From assembly GCA_031273445.1 (NCBI GenBank), contig JAISRV010000029.1, positions 1 through 11,265 of the forward strand: a DNA stretch of 11,265 bases, read 5' to 3'. The stretch comes from Candidatus Adiutrix sp. GTDB taxonomy: Bacteria > Desulfobacterota > Desulfarculia > Adiutricales > Adiutricaceae. Positions 1 through 6,301 of the stretch are shown in pieces. Position 1 is the first letter of the stretch. Each line of letters opens with the position of its first letter. Below the pieces are notes generated by a model. The model made no database searches and had not been told where the DNA came from. It saw nothing but the letters and a program-made list of their open reading frames with translations. Position numbers and translations under genes: made by a program.

Positions 1-56
1 AGCAGGGAGAAGCGTCGGAAGATTCTTCTTGTGGACTTCCGCCGCTTCTCCCTGCT
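1..56. repeat. Long imperfect hairpin at window edge
   Basis: The first 14 bases (1-14) are perfectly complementary to 43-56. After one mismatch the stem continues with 16-21 against 36-41, giving about 20 paired bases around a 14-nt loop (22-35). No T-run follows the right arm on the plus strand and the left flank is outside the window, so terminator polarity cannot be judged. It sits just before the insertion-element-like repeats at 71-112 and may end a gene lying to the left. Confidence 0.6.
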
Positions 57-70
57 GTTCTCGTCAAAGT

Positions 71-112
71 CGGACATTTCCCTTGTTTTAAAACCGGACA
101 ATTCATTTGTTC
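71..112. repeat. Two direct repeats resembling an insertion-sequence end
   Basis: Two imperfect 18-bp direct repeats start 24 bp apart: cggacatttcccttgttt (71-88) and cggacaattcatttgttc (95-112), with 14 of 18 bases the same. Closely spaced repeated transposase-binding sites near the termini are known in IS21-family elements, and this arrangement resembles such an end. No transposase gene is visible because the window starts here, so the assignment is tentative. The ahcY promoter begins immediately after. Confidence 0.35.
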
Positions 113-133
113 GTAACAATATTTTTAAATGAC

Positions 134-162
134 CTGATTCAACTTCCCGAATATGCTATAAT
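134..162 (+). promoter_or_regulatory. Promoter of ahcY with extended -10
   Basis: A perfect TATAAT (157-162) is preceded by TGC, forming an extended -10 element. A weak -35 match (CTGATT, 134-139) lies 17 bp upstream. The predicted start, about 169-171, coincides with the first base of the SAH aptamer, so the mRNA would begin with the riboswitch. Confidence 0.7.
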
Positions 163-170
163 AGAGACTT

Positions 171-224
171 CGCGAGGAGTGCTGCAAGGGTTGCCCCCAG
201 GCTCGCGTTCATCAACGGCGCTCG
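171..224 (+). ncRNA. SAH riboswitch aptamer upstream of ahcY
   Basis: The sequence matches the S-adenosylhomocysteine riboswitch, including the characteristic GAGGAG, GCTGCAAG, CCCAGGCTCG and CAACGGCGCTC blocks in order. P1 pairs GCGAG (172-176) with CTCGC (202-206). P2 is the GGG (188-190)/CCC hairpin. The pseudoknot pairs GAGTGC (177-182) with GCGCTC (218-223), with one G-U pair. This class is known to sit before SAH hydrolase and related methyl-cycle genes and to switch expression on when SAH accumulates. Gene context, order of conserved blocks and pseudoknot all agree. Confidence 0.93.
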
Positions 225-238
225 TTATTATTTATTAT

Positions 239-251
239 GGAGGTAACCCGT
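239..251 (+). promoter_or_regulatory. ahcY ribosome binding site and riboswitch expression platform
   Basis: GGAGGT (239-244) is the Shine-Dalgarno sequence, 7 nt before the ATG at 252. The stretch 239-249 can pair with aptamer bases 188-198 (GGGTTGCCCCC) over 11 positions, with one G-U pair and one mismatch. That pairing destroys P2 and hides the ribosome binding site. Ligand binding, by holding P2 and the pseudoknot, should free it. The pairing is visible in the sequence; the switching mechanism is inferred and fits the known ON behaviour of this class. Confidence 0.65.
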
Positions 252-1640
252 ATGGATTACAAAATCGCGGATCCGTCTCTGGCCGAATGGGGCCGGAAAG
301 AAATCAACATCGCTGAAACCGAGATGCCGGGCCTGATGGCCCTGCGGAAAGAGTTCGGCCCGCAAAAGCCGCTGGCGGGCGCCCGCATCGCCGGCTCCCT
401 GCACATGACCATCCAAACCGCCGTCTTGATGGAAACCCTGGCCGCCCTGGGCGCCGAAGTGCGCTGGGCTTCGTGCAACATCTTCTCCACCCAGGATCAC
501 GCGGCCGCGGCCATGGTCAAGGCGGGTCTGCCGACCTTCGCCGTCAAAGGGGAAACTTTGGAGGAATACTGGGACTATTGCCACTGTATTTTCGACTGGC
601 CGGAAGATAAGCCGGCCAACATGATTCTGGACGACGGCGGCGACGCCACGCTTTTGATCACCAAAGGCGCGGCCGCGGAAAAAGAGACCTCCCTTCTCGA
701 CCGCCCCGACAGCGAGGAAGCCGAGGTTCTTTTCGCCGCCATAAAACGCCGCCTGACCCAAGACCCCCGCTGGTATTCCCGCCGCCTCAGCCACATCAAA
801 GGCGTAACCGAAGAAACCACCACCGGCGTTCATCGCCTCTATCAAATGGAAGAAGCCGCCGCCCTGCCCTTCCCGGCCATCAACGTCAACGATTCGGTGA
901 CCAAATCCAAGTTCGACAACCTTTACGGCTGCCGCGAGAGCCTGGTCGACGGCCTCAAGCGGGCCACCGACGTCATGGTGGCCGGCAAAATCGCGGTCAT
1001 CCTGGGCTACGGCGATGTGGGCAAGGGCTGCGCCCAGAGTCTGCGCGGCCTCGGGGCCACGGTCTGGGTCACCGAAATAGACCCGATCTGCGCCCTGCAG
1101 GCGGCCATGGAGGGCTACCGGGTGGTGCGCATGGACGAGGCGGCCTCACAGGCCGACATCTTCGTGACCACCACCGGCAACGTCAAAGTCATCACCTATG
1201 AGCACATGCGGGCCATGCGCGATCAGGCCATCGTCTGCAACATCGGCCACTTCGACAGCGAAATAGACGTGGCCTCCCTGCGCCGCCACCCCTGGGAAAA
1301 CATCAAACCCCAGGTCGACCACATCATCTTCCCCGACGGCAAACGCATCATCCTCCTGGCCGAAGGCCGTCTGGTCAACCTCGGCTGCGCCACCGGGCAC
1401 CCCAGCTTCGTGATGAGCAACAGCTTCAGCAACCAGGTGCTGGCCCAAATCGAACTATACGCCAAAGGCGAGTCTTATCGGAACAAAGTCTATATGCTGC
1501 CCAAACATCTGGACGAAATGGTGGCGCGTCTGCACCTCGACCGTATCGGCGCCCGGCTGACCACCCTGACCGAAGAGCAGGCCCTATACATCGGCGTCCC
1601 GACAAACGGCCCCTACAAAGCCGATTACTACCGCTATTGA
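252..1640 (+). CDS. ahcY: S-adenosyl-L-homocysteine hydrolase (adenosylhomocysteinase)
   Basis: This 462-residue cytosolic NAD-dependent enzyme splits S-adenosylhomocysteine reversibly into adenosine and L-homocysteine, relieving product inhibition of SAM-dependent methyltransferases and feeding the methyl cycle. Visible marks are the N-terminal substrate-domain segment [13 protein letters not shown], the STQDHAAA motif, the Rossmann NAD-binding GYGDVGKG at residues 252-259, the [11 protein letters not shown] segment and the family's C-terminal PYKADYYRY, whose Lys and Tyr contact NAD of the partner subunit. Length and the roughly 40-residue insertion around residues 140-190 match the long bacterial form (about 465-470 residues). 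An ATG at 237 is in frame but lies within and upstream of the GGAGGT site, so the start at 252 is chosen. Expression is under the SAH riboswitch. Transcription seems to end at the hairpin at 1838-1877. Confidence 0.97.
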   Translation: MDYKIADPSLAEWGRKEINIAETEMPGLMALRKEFGPQKPLAGARIAGSLHMTIQTAVLMETLAALGAEVRWASCNIFSTQDHAAAAMVKAGLPTFAVKGETLEEYWDYCHCIFDWPEDKPANMILDDGGDATLLITKGAAAEKETSLLDRPDSEEAEVLFAAIKRRLTQDPRWYSRRLSHIKGVTEETTTGVHRLYQMEEAAALPFPAINVNDSVTKSKFDNLYGCRESLVDGLKRATDVMVAGKIAVILGYGDVGKGCAQSLRGLGATVWVTEIDPICALQAAMEGYRVVRMDEAASQADIFVTTTGNVKVITYEHMRAMRDQAIVCNIGHFDSEIDVASLRRHPWENIKPQVDHIIFPDGKRIILLAEGRLVNLGCATGHPSFVMSNSFSNQVLAQIELYAKGESYRNKVYMLPKHLDEMVARLHLDRIGARLTTLTEEQALYIGVPTNGPYKADYYRY

Positions 1641-1648
1641 CCCCCCCC

Positions 1649-1684
1649 CAGGGCTCCGCCCTGGACCCCGGATGCTCCGCATCC
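1649..1684. repeat. Tandem GC-rich hairpins after ahcY
   Basis: Two adjacent perfect 6-bp hairpins share the same TCC loop: CAGGGC/GCCCTG (1649-1663) and GGATGC/GCATCC (1670-1684). They follow a run of nine C beginning directly after the ahcY stop. Similar C-tract plus gggctccgccct hairpins are frequent after genes in deltaproteobacterial genomes and resemble REP-type elements. There is no T-run, so the role may be mRNA 3' protection rather than termination. Confidence 0.55.
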
Positions 1685-1717
1685 GACCCGCAGGGGCTTG
1701 GTCGGCGGGCGGCGCCT

Positions 1718-1821
1718 GGTCAGCCGGGGCTGTCCGCCCTCCTGGTCGGCTGGGGCTGTCCGCCCTCCTGGTCAGCCGGGGCTGTCCGCCCTCCTGGTCG
1801 GCCGGGGCTGTCTGTCTGTCC
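1718..1821. repeat. 26-bp tandem repeat, about four copies
   Basis: Copies begin at 1718, 1744, 1770 and 1796. The first and third are identical; the second differs at two positions; the fourth decays after its first 17 bases into a short CTGT run. A degenerate, shortened copy may lie at 1700-1717. The unit length is not a multiple of three, so every frame changes through the array, which argues against protein coding. The array occupies the ahcY-terminator interval and probably arose by slippage. Confidence 0.85.
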
Positions 1822-1837
1822 AGTAAACTGAAGCAAC

Positions 1838-1877
1838 GCCGCCGTCGGCCAATCCTCCCTGATTGGCCGACGGCGGC
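1838..1877 (+). terminator. Strong hairpin, probable ahcY terminator
   Basis: A perfect 17-bp stem (1838-1854 with 1861-1877) closes a 6-nt loop. The plus-strand tail is pyrimidine-rich (CTTGCCTTCT) but lacks an unbroken T-run, so intrinsic termination would be imperfect. It is the only hairpin of this strength between ahcY and the next gene. Confidence 0.6.
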
Positions 1878-1971
1878 CTTGCCTTCTAAAAAAATAACAA
1901 AATCTTCGCCGACCCGTAACCTCTTTGTAACATCCGTCCTCTATATATTAACTATTAATAACGACAGTCCA

Positions 1972-2008
1972 ATTCCAATTCTAAACAAGTTCGATTTAGA
2001 AATGGAAT
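1972..2008. repeat. AT-rich inverted repeat upstream of the small membrane ORF
   Basis: Fourteen bases (1972-1985) pair with 1995-2008 with one mismatch around a 9-nt loop. The tract just before it (1940-1960) is strongly AT-rich with several TATA-like hexamers and could hold a promoter, but no paired -35 is convincing. The element may be an operator or a leader hairpin for the ORF at 2087. Confidence 0.45.
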
Positions 2009-2016
2009 AAGGCTCG

Positions 2017-2059
2017 AAGGCCCGCGGGCCGCCTCTTGCGGCCGCGGCCTGTGGGCCTT
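2017..2059 (+). promoter_or_regulatory. GC-rich leader hairpin before small membrane ORF
   Basis: Sixteen contiguous bases (2017-2032) pair with 2044-2059, including two G-U pairs on the plus-strand RNA, around an 11-nt loop. G-U pairs with no mismatches suggest the structure acts as plus-strand RNA. It ends 15 nt before the AAGGAGG ribosome binding site at 2074-2080; a small TTCAG/CTGAA hairpin (2059-2071) lies between. It could be an attenuator, an RNA-stability element or a terminator of upstream transcripts. Confidence 0.5.
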
Positions 2060-2086
2060 TCAGCCGCTGAAGCAAGGAGGGGCGAA

Positions 2087-2188
2087 ATGACGGCCGGTCA
2101 AATGAGTTTTAAAATGCGCCTGGGGCTGTTTCTGCTCCTGGCGGCGATACTGACCCTGGTTTATCTGTCGAACGCGCCCGGGGCCTGA
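2087..2188 (+). CDS. Small single-span membrane protein (33 residues), hypothetical
   Basis: An ATG follows a near-perfect Shine-Dalgarno sequence (AAGGAGG, 2074-2080) by 6 nt. The product has a short polar N terminus with two basic residues (K9, R11), one hydrophobic stretch of about 17 residues (about 12-28, rich in L, A, I and V) and a short SNAPGA tail. This fits a single-pass inner-membrane microprotein with its N terminus inside by the positive-inside rule. I do not recognise the family and propose no function. Support comes from the ribosome binding site, the coherent membrane segment and the structured leader ahead of it. It lies about 140 bp before the HU gene, which has its own promoter, so co-transcription is possible but not required. 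Confidence 0.55.
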   Translation: MTAGQMSFKMRLGLFLLLAAILTLVYLSNAPGA

Positions 2189-2213
2189 ACCGCGGAACCG
2201 CCTTAAACGGGAC

Positions 2214-2242
2214 TTTCCATCCTGGCTGTAGTCGTGTATGAT
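2214..2242 (+). promoter_or_regulatory. Probable promoter of the HU gene
   Basis: TTTCCA (2214-2219, four of six consensus bases) is separated by exactly 17 bp from TATGAT (2237-2242, five of six). Transcription would start near 2249, giving a leader of about 80 nt. Confidence 0.5.
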
Positions 2243-2329
2243 TAGCCAATATCGCTGGCGTCAAAGCCGAAGGCGGAATCGGCGGACAGAGCTCAAACGG
2301 CAGCTGACAAGGAAAGGAACACAACACAA

Positions 2330-2602
2330 ATGACCAAGGCGGAACTTATTGCCCAGGTGGCGGAAGAAACCGGACTGACGAAAGCGGCTGCGAAAGGCGT
2401 CATAGAGGCGACATTGGGCCATATCACCAAAGTCATCAAAAAGGAAGGGCGCTTCGCTTTGGTCGGCTTGGGCGTCTTTGAAGTGGTGAAACGCAAGAAA
2501 AGGAAAGGCCGTAATCCGCGCACCAACGAGCCGATGACGATCAAGGCCTACAAAACGGTTAAATTCAGGGCGGCTAAAGCCTTGAAAGATTCGGTCAACT
2601 GA
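2330..2602 (+). CDS. HU/IHF-family DNA-binding protein
   Basis: This 90-residue protein has the exact size and architecture of bacterial HU: an N-terminal helical dimerisation part (MTKAELIAQVAEETGLTKAA...), the GLGVFEV turn around residues 46-52, a basic beta-arm KRKKRKGRNPRTNEP with the intercalating proline at residue 63, and the closing helix AAKALKDSVN. HU dimers bend and compact DNA with little sequence preference and act in the nucleoid, replication and transcription. Purine-rich AAGGAAAGGA (2309-2318) is the ribosome binding site, at the long end of normal spacing. The arm is unusually basic. It could instead be named an IHF-like subunit, but the conserved arm and length favour HU. 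A 13-bp hairpin follows the stop codon. Confidence 0.93.
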   Translation: MTKAELIAQVAEETGLTKAAAKGVIEATLGHITKVIKKEGRFALVGLGVFEVVKRKKRKGRNPRTNEPMTIKAYKTVKFRAAKALKDSVN

Positions 2603-2626
2603 ACGAAAGCCTATTTCGGCGAATCC

Positions 2627-2655
2627 ATCGGCTGAAAACACGGTTTTCAGCCGAT
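2627..2655 (+). terminator. Hairpin terminator after the HU gene
   Basis: A perfect 13-bp stem (2627-2639 with 2643-2655) closes a 3-nt loop 24 nt after the HU stop codon. There is no T-run after the stem, although the right arm itself contains four T, so termination may be factor-assisted. Confidence 0.5.
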
Positions 2656-2696
2656 CTGGCTATCAGTCGCCCCACAATCGACAGGACGGGGAAAAG

Positions 2697-2741
2697 ATGT
2701 CGTCACAGACAAATTTTCAAGTCAAGAGGCCGCTATGCCGG
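2697..2741. repeat. Dispersed 45-bp repeat, copy 1
   Basis: This stretch recurs at 9405-9448 in the same orientation with only a one-base gap and two substitutions. Both copies start with ATGTCGTCACAGAC and end near CGCTATGC(C/T)GG. Flanking sequence is unrelated. The gap shifts the reading frame, so conservation is at the DNA or RNA level. Possible origins are a small non-autonomous mobile element, an insertion-element scar or a protein-binding site. Confidence 0.8.
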
Positions 2742-2912
2742 GCCTCCCTGGCGGATATTAATGTTCAGGAAAAACGGCTCTATGGCGTCAACAAAAACAA
2801 ATGGGACGGCAATTATGGGCGGATCAGGAAAATCCCTATGCTCAAAAATGATCGTCAAAAGGTGATGAATGATTTTGCGGCGCGGACTTGGATAGCTTCC
2901 GAAATTTTATGA
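2697..2912 (+). CDS. Hypothetical protein (71 residues), doubtful
   Basis: An open frame of 71 codons starts exactly at the dispersed repeat. The product is basic and hydrophilic (several K and R, an ...NKNKWDGNYGR... segment), with no membrane span or motif that I recognise. The only ribosome-binding signal is a weak GGGG 6-9 nt before the ATG. The first 15 codons are shared with the repeat at 9405, where a one-base gap breaks the frame, so the start may be a chance opening of the repeat. Codon use is less GC-biased at third positions than in the neighbours. It could be a degraded remnant. Confidence 0.25.
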   Translation: MSSQTNFQVKRPLCRASLADINVQEKRLYGVNKNKWDGNYGRIRKIPMLKNDRQKVMNDFAARTWIASEIL

Positions 2913-2953
2913 ATGAAAAACGGAAAGTTATCCGGGCTGGTTCGCCTTTTGCC

Positions 2954-3187
2954 TCATGGAGCAAGTTTCTGGAACATCAGGCTGGCCTGGGTGGTGATGG
3001 CTGAACCGCAACCGCCCGTCACGCCGACTCTCGCCGCCACTTCACGCCAAAGAAAATTTCTTGCCGTTGTCACAAGGATGAGTAAGATCAAAACTCTCAT
3101 CAAGTAGTAATGGTCAGACACATCAAGCCTTTCCATGAACCAGAAAAATGTGACGCCGAAGATTACGGCACTTCGTTTTTTCAGCAT
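2954..3187 (-). CDS. Hypothetical membrane-associated ORF or remnant (77 residues), doubtful
   Basis: On the minus strand, 110 bp after the binding-protein gene, a 77-codon frame encodes two hydrophobic stretches (about residues 7-18 and 27-41) and a basic middle part (ARNFLWREVAARVG). No Shine-Dalgarno sequence precedes the ATG. A 64-codon frame on the opposite strand (2913-3107) overlaps and is equally unsupported. I recognise neither product. The stretch 2656-3296 otherwise holds no identifiable gene and may be decayed DNA. Confidence 0.2.
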   Translation of the reverse strand: MLKKRSAVIFGVTFFWFMERLDVSDHYYLMRVLILLILVTTARNFLWREVAARVGVTGGCGSAITTQASLMFQKLAP

Positions 3188-3212
3188 AGCTGATTGATTT
3201 TGATACGCGCTA

Positions 3213-3266
3213 CCTGGCGAACTTTTTCTCGCGCCAGGCCATTTAACAGCCAGCTGGGATTCCCAG
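3213..3266 (-). terminator. Two short hairpins after the uptake operon
   Basis: Downstream of the binding-protein stop codon on the minus strand lie a CTGGG/CCCAG hairpin (3254-3266) and a CCTGGCG/CGCCAGG hairpin (3213-3238, 12-nt loop). Neither is followed by a T-run in the direction of transcription. They are the only candidates for the 3' end of the operon mRNA. Confidence 0.3.
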
Positions 3267-3296
3267 TTTGACGGTCAAATATCTTCAGTGATCCGG

Positions 3297-4472
3297 CTAA
3301 AATTTTTCATCAGCCATCCAGTCCAACATTTGGGTGCTTCTCAGCCCTTTGGCCGTATTCGCATCCACTTTGTAAATTTTTTGATAAAAATCCAGGGCGA
3401 AGTCATAGACATTAAAGTCGCTGAATCGATCCGGGTAGGCGGCTTTGGCCATTACCAGAATGTCCAACGGATATTCCAACCGGGGGGCGCAGAAGCCCGG
3501 CGTCCAAGGCATGGCGTAAACGCGACGGTTTTTAATGGCTTTTAACTCAGATAAATCCGCAAAATCAGGGGCTTCATACAATTCCTGGGGCGGATGATAA
3601 CCGCCGAGCGGCGACAGGACTATGACGTCCGGGTCCAGAGCATATAACTGCTCGGTGCTCAGGTGGACGCCAAAGCCGTGACCGGGGTAGGCGTTTTTAG
3701 CGTTCACCAGCGTTTCCATGAGGTAGGAAATAGGGGCGTCGCTGCCCATAGCCGATGCGGTGGCGCTCATCCGCCGGAGAAAAGAAGCCAGGCCCATATA
3801 CAGCATGGAGACTTTCTGATCGTCGGGTATCAGGCTGACCCGCGTTCGCGCGTCATTTTCAATTCCGGCCAGATAGCCAGCCAGTTCCTCAGCCTCGTTT
3901 CGGCGGTCGAAAACTTCGCCCAAAAGAACTATTTCGTCTCTGATGGCGGTGATGTCTGCGCCGCAGACGCCAGGAGCGTTCAGCACCACCAGGGGCCAAC
4001 CGGCGGCTTCAATAGCCTCGATGGTTTTGGCCAGGTGGGTCTCGTCACGGTTGACGGCGCAGTCTCCGGCCCGAAGGATGACCAGGTCCGGCTGAACTTG
4101 CGCCAATATTTCCAAATTGGGCGGGCCGCCTTCCAGGCCCTGGAAGGATGGCAGTTCCGCCAGACGGGGGTGCATAAAACGCAGGGCATCGAAGCCGTGG
4201 CGGGCAATTTTTTTACCCGAAACTGTTTCAAAGACAAAATCGACGTCAATGGTCATATACCGGGAACTGACTGCCGCCAATCGGCCGATAAGCCCAAAGG
4301 AGGCCATGACCTCTTCCACAAGCCCATCATCAACGGCGGCCACTTTTTGGAGTTCGGCCGGAAAAGTCACGATGCGGCCGCGCATGTCTGTGACTGTGCG
4401 GGTTTCGGCGGCCTGGGCCGCCGCTGCGGTTATAATTAACAGGAACATTGGAAAAATAAAAAAATTACGCAT
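3297..4472 (-). CDS. Periplasmic substrate-binding protein of FecCD-type ABC importer
   Basis: This 391-residue protein captures the imported ligand in the periplasm and delivers it to the permease. An N-terminal signal peptide (hydrophobic residues 4-19, cleavage near AQA at 19-21) precedes a class III periplasmic binding fold: TVTDMRGRIVTFP is the typical opening strand, followed by the NLEILAQVQPDLVIL and LYALDPDVIVLSP segments that mark siderophore/B12-type binding proteins (Peripla_BP_2). No lipobox cysteine is seen, so it is probably soluble. The length is somewhat above the common 300-350. The start overlaps the ATPase stop by 8 nt, and GAGG lies just upstream, indicating translational coupling as the last gene of the operon. 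The ligand is unknown: the family handles ferric siderophores, haem, cobalamin and, in MolA-type members, molybdate or tungstate. Confidence 0.88.
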   Translation of the reverse strand: MRNFFIFPMFLLIITAAAAQAAETRTVTDMRGRIVTFPAELQKVAAVDDGLVEEVMASFGLIGRLAAVSSRYMTIDVDFVFETVSGKKIARHGFDALRFMHPRLAELPSFQGLEGGPPNLEILAQVQPDLVILRAGDCAVNRDETHLAKTIEAIEAAGWPLVVLNAPGVCGADITAIRDEIVLLGEVFDRRNEAEELAGYLAGIENDARTRVSLIPDDQKVSMLYMGLASFLRRMSATASAMGSDAPISYLMETLVNAKNAYPGHGFGVHLSTEQLYALDPDVIVLSPLGGYHPPQELYEAPDFADLSELKAIKNRRVYAMPWTPGFCAPRLEYPLDILVMAKAAYPDRFSDFNVYDFALDFYQKIYKVDANTAKGLRSTQMLDWMADEKF

Positions 4473-5265
4473 CGTTGGCCTCGCGAGGTGAAGTCAGGGG
4501 ATAAATGAACGACCGCCCGTTTAAGTCGGCGGTCTGGATAGGACGGTCATACAGTTCTTCCAGTAAACCTCTGGTGATGATCTCTCTGGCTGGGCCTTCG
4601 GCCAGGATGCGGCCGTCTTTGATGGCCGCCGCCTCGTCGCAGAACCACAGAATGTGATTGGGGTCGTGGCAGCAGATAATGGCCCCGAGGCCCTCTCTGG
4701 CTATAGATTGCACAGCTTCCCAGACAATGAGCTGGTTGGAAAAATCCAAAGACGAGGTAGGTTCGTCCAGAAAAAGAAGCGCGGCCTCCTGGGCCAGGGC
4801 TCTGGCCACCAGCACCAGTTGTCGTTGACCGCCGGAAAGATGATTGTAATTTTCATTGGCCAGCGCCGTCAGATTCAACCTCGCCAAGGCTTGATCCACG
4901 GCTCTGTGGTCGGCTTTCGACAGCGCTGGTATGGCCCCGCGATGAGGGGTGCGGCCCATCTCAACCATTTCGCGGACAGTGTAGGGAAAGGCGGGGCGAT
5001 GTTCCTGCGGCACATAGGCCACGCGGGCGGCCAATTCACGGGGGCTATATTCCGCAATAGATCGTCCCTCCAGTTCAATCTGGCCGCGGGCCACTTTCAG
5101 AAAACCAAGGCAACACTTAAAAAGGGTGGTCTTACCGCTGCCGTTGGGGCCCAGGAGGCCTCGCAGACGTCCGCCCCGAAGATTCAGCGAAATTTCGTGC
5201 AAAATCGTCCTGCGGCCATAGGCGAAGGAAAGTTCGTGAACGCTCATCAGGGTTTTACCGGCCAT
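4465..5265 (-). CDS. ABC importer ATP-binding protein, FecE/FhuC/BtuD type
   Basis: This 266-residue cytoplasmic ATPase drives the FecCD-type importer. It has Walker A GPNGSGKT (39-46), a Q-loop glutamine in YVPQ (87), the signature LSGGQRQ (143-149), Walker B LLFLDEP (163-169), a D-loop SSLD (171-174) and the switch histidine H200. Everything needed for ATP hydrolysis is present. The ATG at 5265 is chosen because GGGAGGG lies 5-6 nt upstream; the longer frame to 5331 lies inside the permease gene and adds unconserved residues. The gene overlaps the permease stop by 11 nt and the binding-protein start by 8 nt, so the three are translated as one coupled operon. Confidence 0.95.
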   Translation of the reverse strand: MAGKTLMSVHELSFAYGRRTILHEISLNLRGGRLRGLLGPNGSGKTTLFKCCLGFLKVARGQIELEGRSIAEYSPRELAARVAYVPQEHRPAFPYTVREMVEMGRTPHRGAIPALSKADHRAVDQALARLNLTALANENYNHLSGGQRQLVLVARALAQEAALLFLDEPTSSLDFSNQLIVWEAVQSIAREGLGAIICCHDPNHILWFCDEAAAIKDGRILAEGPAREIITRGLLEELYDRPIQTADLNGRSFIYPLTSPREANDA

Positions 5266-6274
5266 AGATGTCCCTCCCTTTGGAGCGCAGTAGCCACAAC
5301 AGATAGGGCGCGCCGACAATGGAAGCGACAATACCCAGGGGAATCTCGGCCGGGGCCAGGGTTCGGGCGATGGTATCGCAGATCAGAAGGAAAATGCCGC
5401 CCAAGAGGGCCGACACGGGCACGACCCAGCGGTTGTCCGGTCCGAATATCATTCTGGCGGCGTGGGGCATCATCAGCCCCACCCAGGCGATGACGCCGCA
5501 GGTGGAAACGCAGACGGCGGCGGCAAAGGTGGCCGCGATGATAATCATAAAACGGCAAAAGGCCGGGTTGAGGCCCAGGCTGCGGGCTTCCTCGTCCCCC
5601 AGCGACAGGACGTTCAGATGCCAGCCGTACCACCACAGGAAAATGAAAGCCGGAGCCACGCACAAAACGGTCAGCCGGGCGTCATCCCAGGTTGCGTAAT
5701 ACAGCCCGCCCATCATCCAGAAAGTGATTTCGCGCAACTGGGCGTCGGCGGCCAGATATTTCATAATGCCCACCACGGCCCCGAACAGAGCCCCGACAAT
5801 GATGCCGGACAAAACCAGGGCCACCGACGAGGTTTCGCCCCGGCTACGGGCCAGACCATAGGTGATGGTGACGGCGGCCAGGGCGAAAAGGAAGGCGGTT
5901 AACTGGCCCTGGGGGAAAATATGGGGATAGACAATGGCCAGAGCCGCACCACAGGCCGCGCCGGCCGAAACCCCCAGAATGTAGGGCTCCACCAGCGGAT
6001 TGCGGAAGCAGCCCTGGTAGGCGGCGCCGCTGACCGCCAGAGATAGGCCGGCGGTCAGGGCCAGGATCAGGCGGGGCAGCCTGATGCGCCAGACGATGAC
6101 CTCCTGCGCCCGACTTATTCCCGCCGTTTCCCCACCGCTAATTTTGCCCCAGATCAAGCCGAAAACTTTTCCGGCCTCAATATCGTACTGCCCGGCCGTC
6201 AGGGCCGGAAAAACAAGAATTATGAGCAAGGTTAAAAGCAGGGCGGCCGTGATAAGCTTACGCTTATAGGTCAT
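5255..6274 (-). CDS. FecCD-family ABC transporter permease
   Basis: This 339-residue polytopic inner-membrane protein forms, as a homodimer, the channel of an iron-chelate/cobalamin-type importer. Family marks are the block YQGCFRNPLVEPYILGVSAG (86-105, normally Q..xRNPLAxPxxLG), hydrophobic segments spread along the whole length compatible with ten helices, and the ATPase-coupling loop GLMMPHAAR (266-274). The C-terminal GAPYLLWLLR is also typical. Start at 6274 is chosen because CGGAG lies 6 nt upstream; the frame extends 29 codons further but into the structured leader. It is the first gene of the operon and is preceded by a leader of about 235 nt with extensive base pairing. Only one permease gene is present, as expected for homodimers. 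Confidence 0.94.
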   Translation of the reverse strand: MTYKRKLITAALLLTLLIILVFPALTAGQYDIEAGKVFGLIWGKISGGETAGISRAQEVIVWRIRLPRLILALTAGLSLAVSGAAYQGCFRNPLVEPYILGVSAGAACGAALAIVYPHIFPQGQLTAFLFALAAVTITYGLARSRGETSSVALVLSGIIVGALFGAVVGIMKYLAADAQLREITFWMMGGLYYATWDDARLTVLCVAPAFIFLWWYGWHLNVLSLGDEEARSLGLNPAFCRFMIIIAATFAAAVCVSTCGVIAWVGLMMPHAARMIFGPDNRWVVPVSALLGGIFLLICDTIARTLAPAEIPLGIVASIVGAPYLLWLLRSKGRDIYGR

Positions 6275-6301
6275 GTTGTTCTCCGATAAGTTTGAAATCC
6301 A

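Noticed and set aside
228..845. Long minus-strand open frame (205 codons) opposite ahcY
   Set aside because: Antisense shadow of a certain gene with GC-rich third positions; glycine- and alanine-rich product without a family pattern.
1718..1821. CRISPR array
   Set aside because: Repeats are head-to-tail without spacers and no cas genes are present.
1672..2010. Frame through the 26-bp repeats encoding GLSALLV/GAVRPPG-like repeats
   Set aside because: The 26-bp unit changes frame each copy, there is no ribosome binding site, and the frame also crosses the terminator hairpin.
3663..4439. 258-codon plus-strand frame opposite the binding-protein gene
   Set aside because: Shadow of a coding strand that has signal peptide, family motifs and operon coupling; the product has no recognisable features.
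4654..5493. 279-codon plus-strand frame across the ATPase and permease genes
   Set aside because: Runs antisense through two overlapping real genes, which is typical of a shadow frame.
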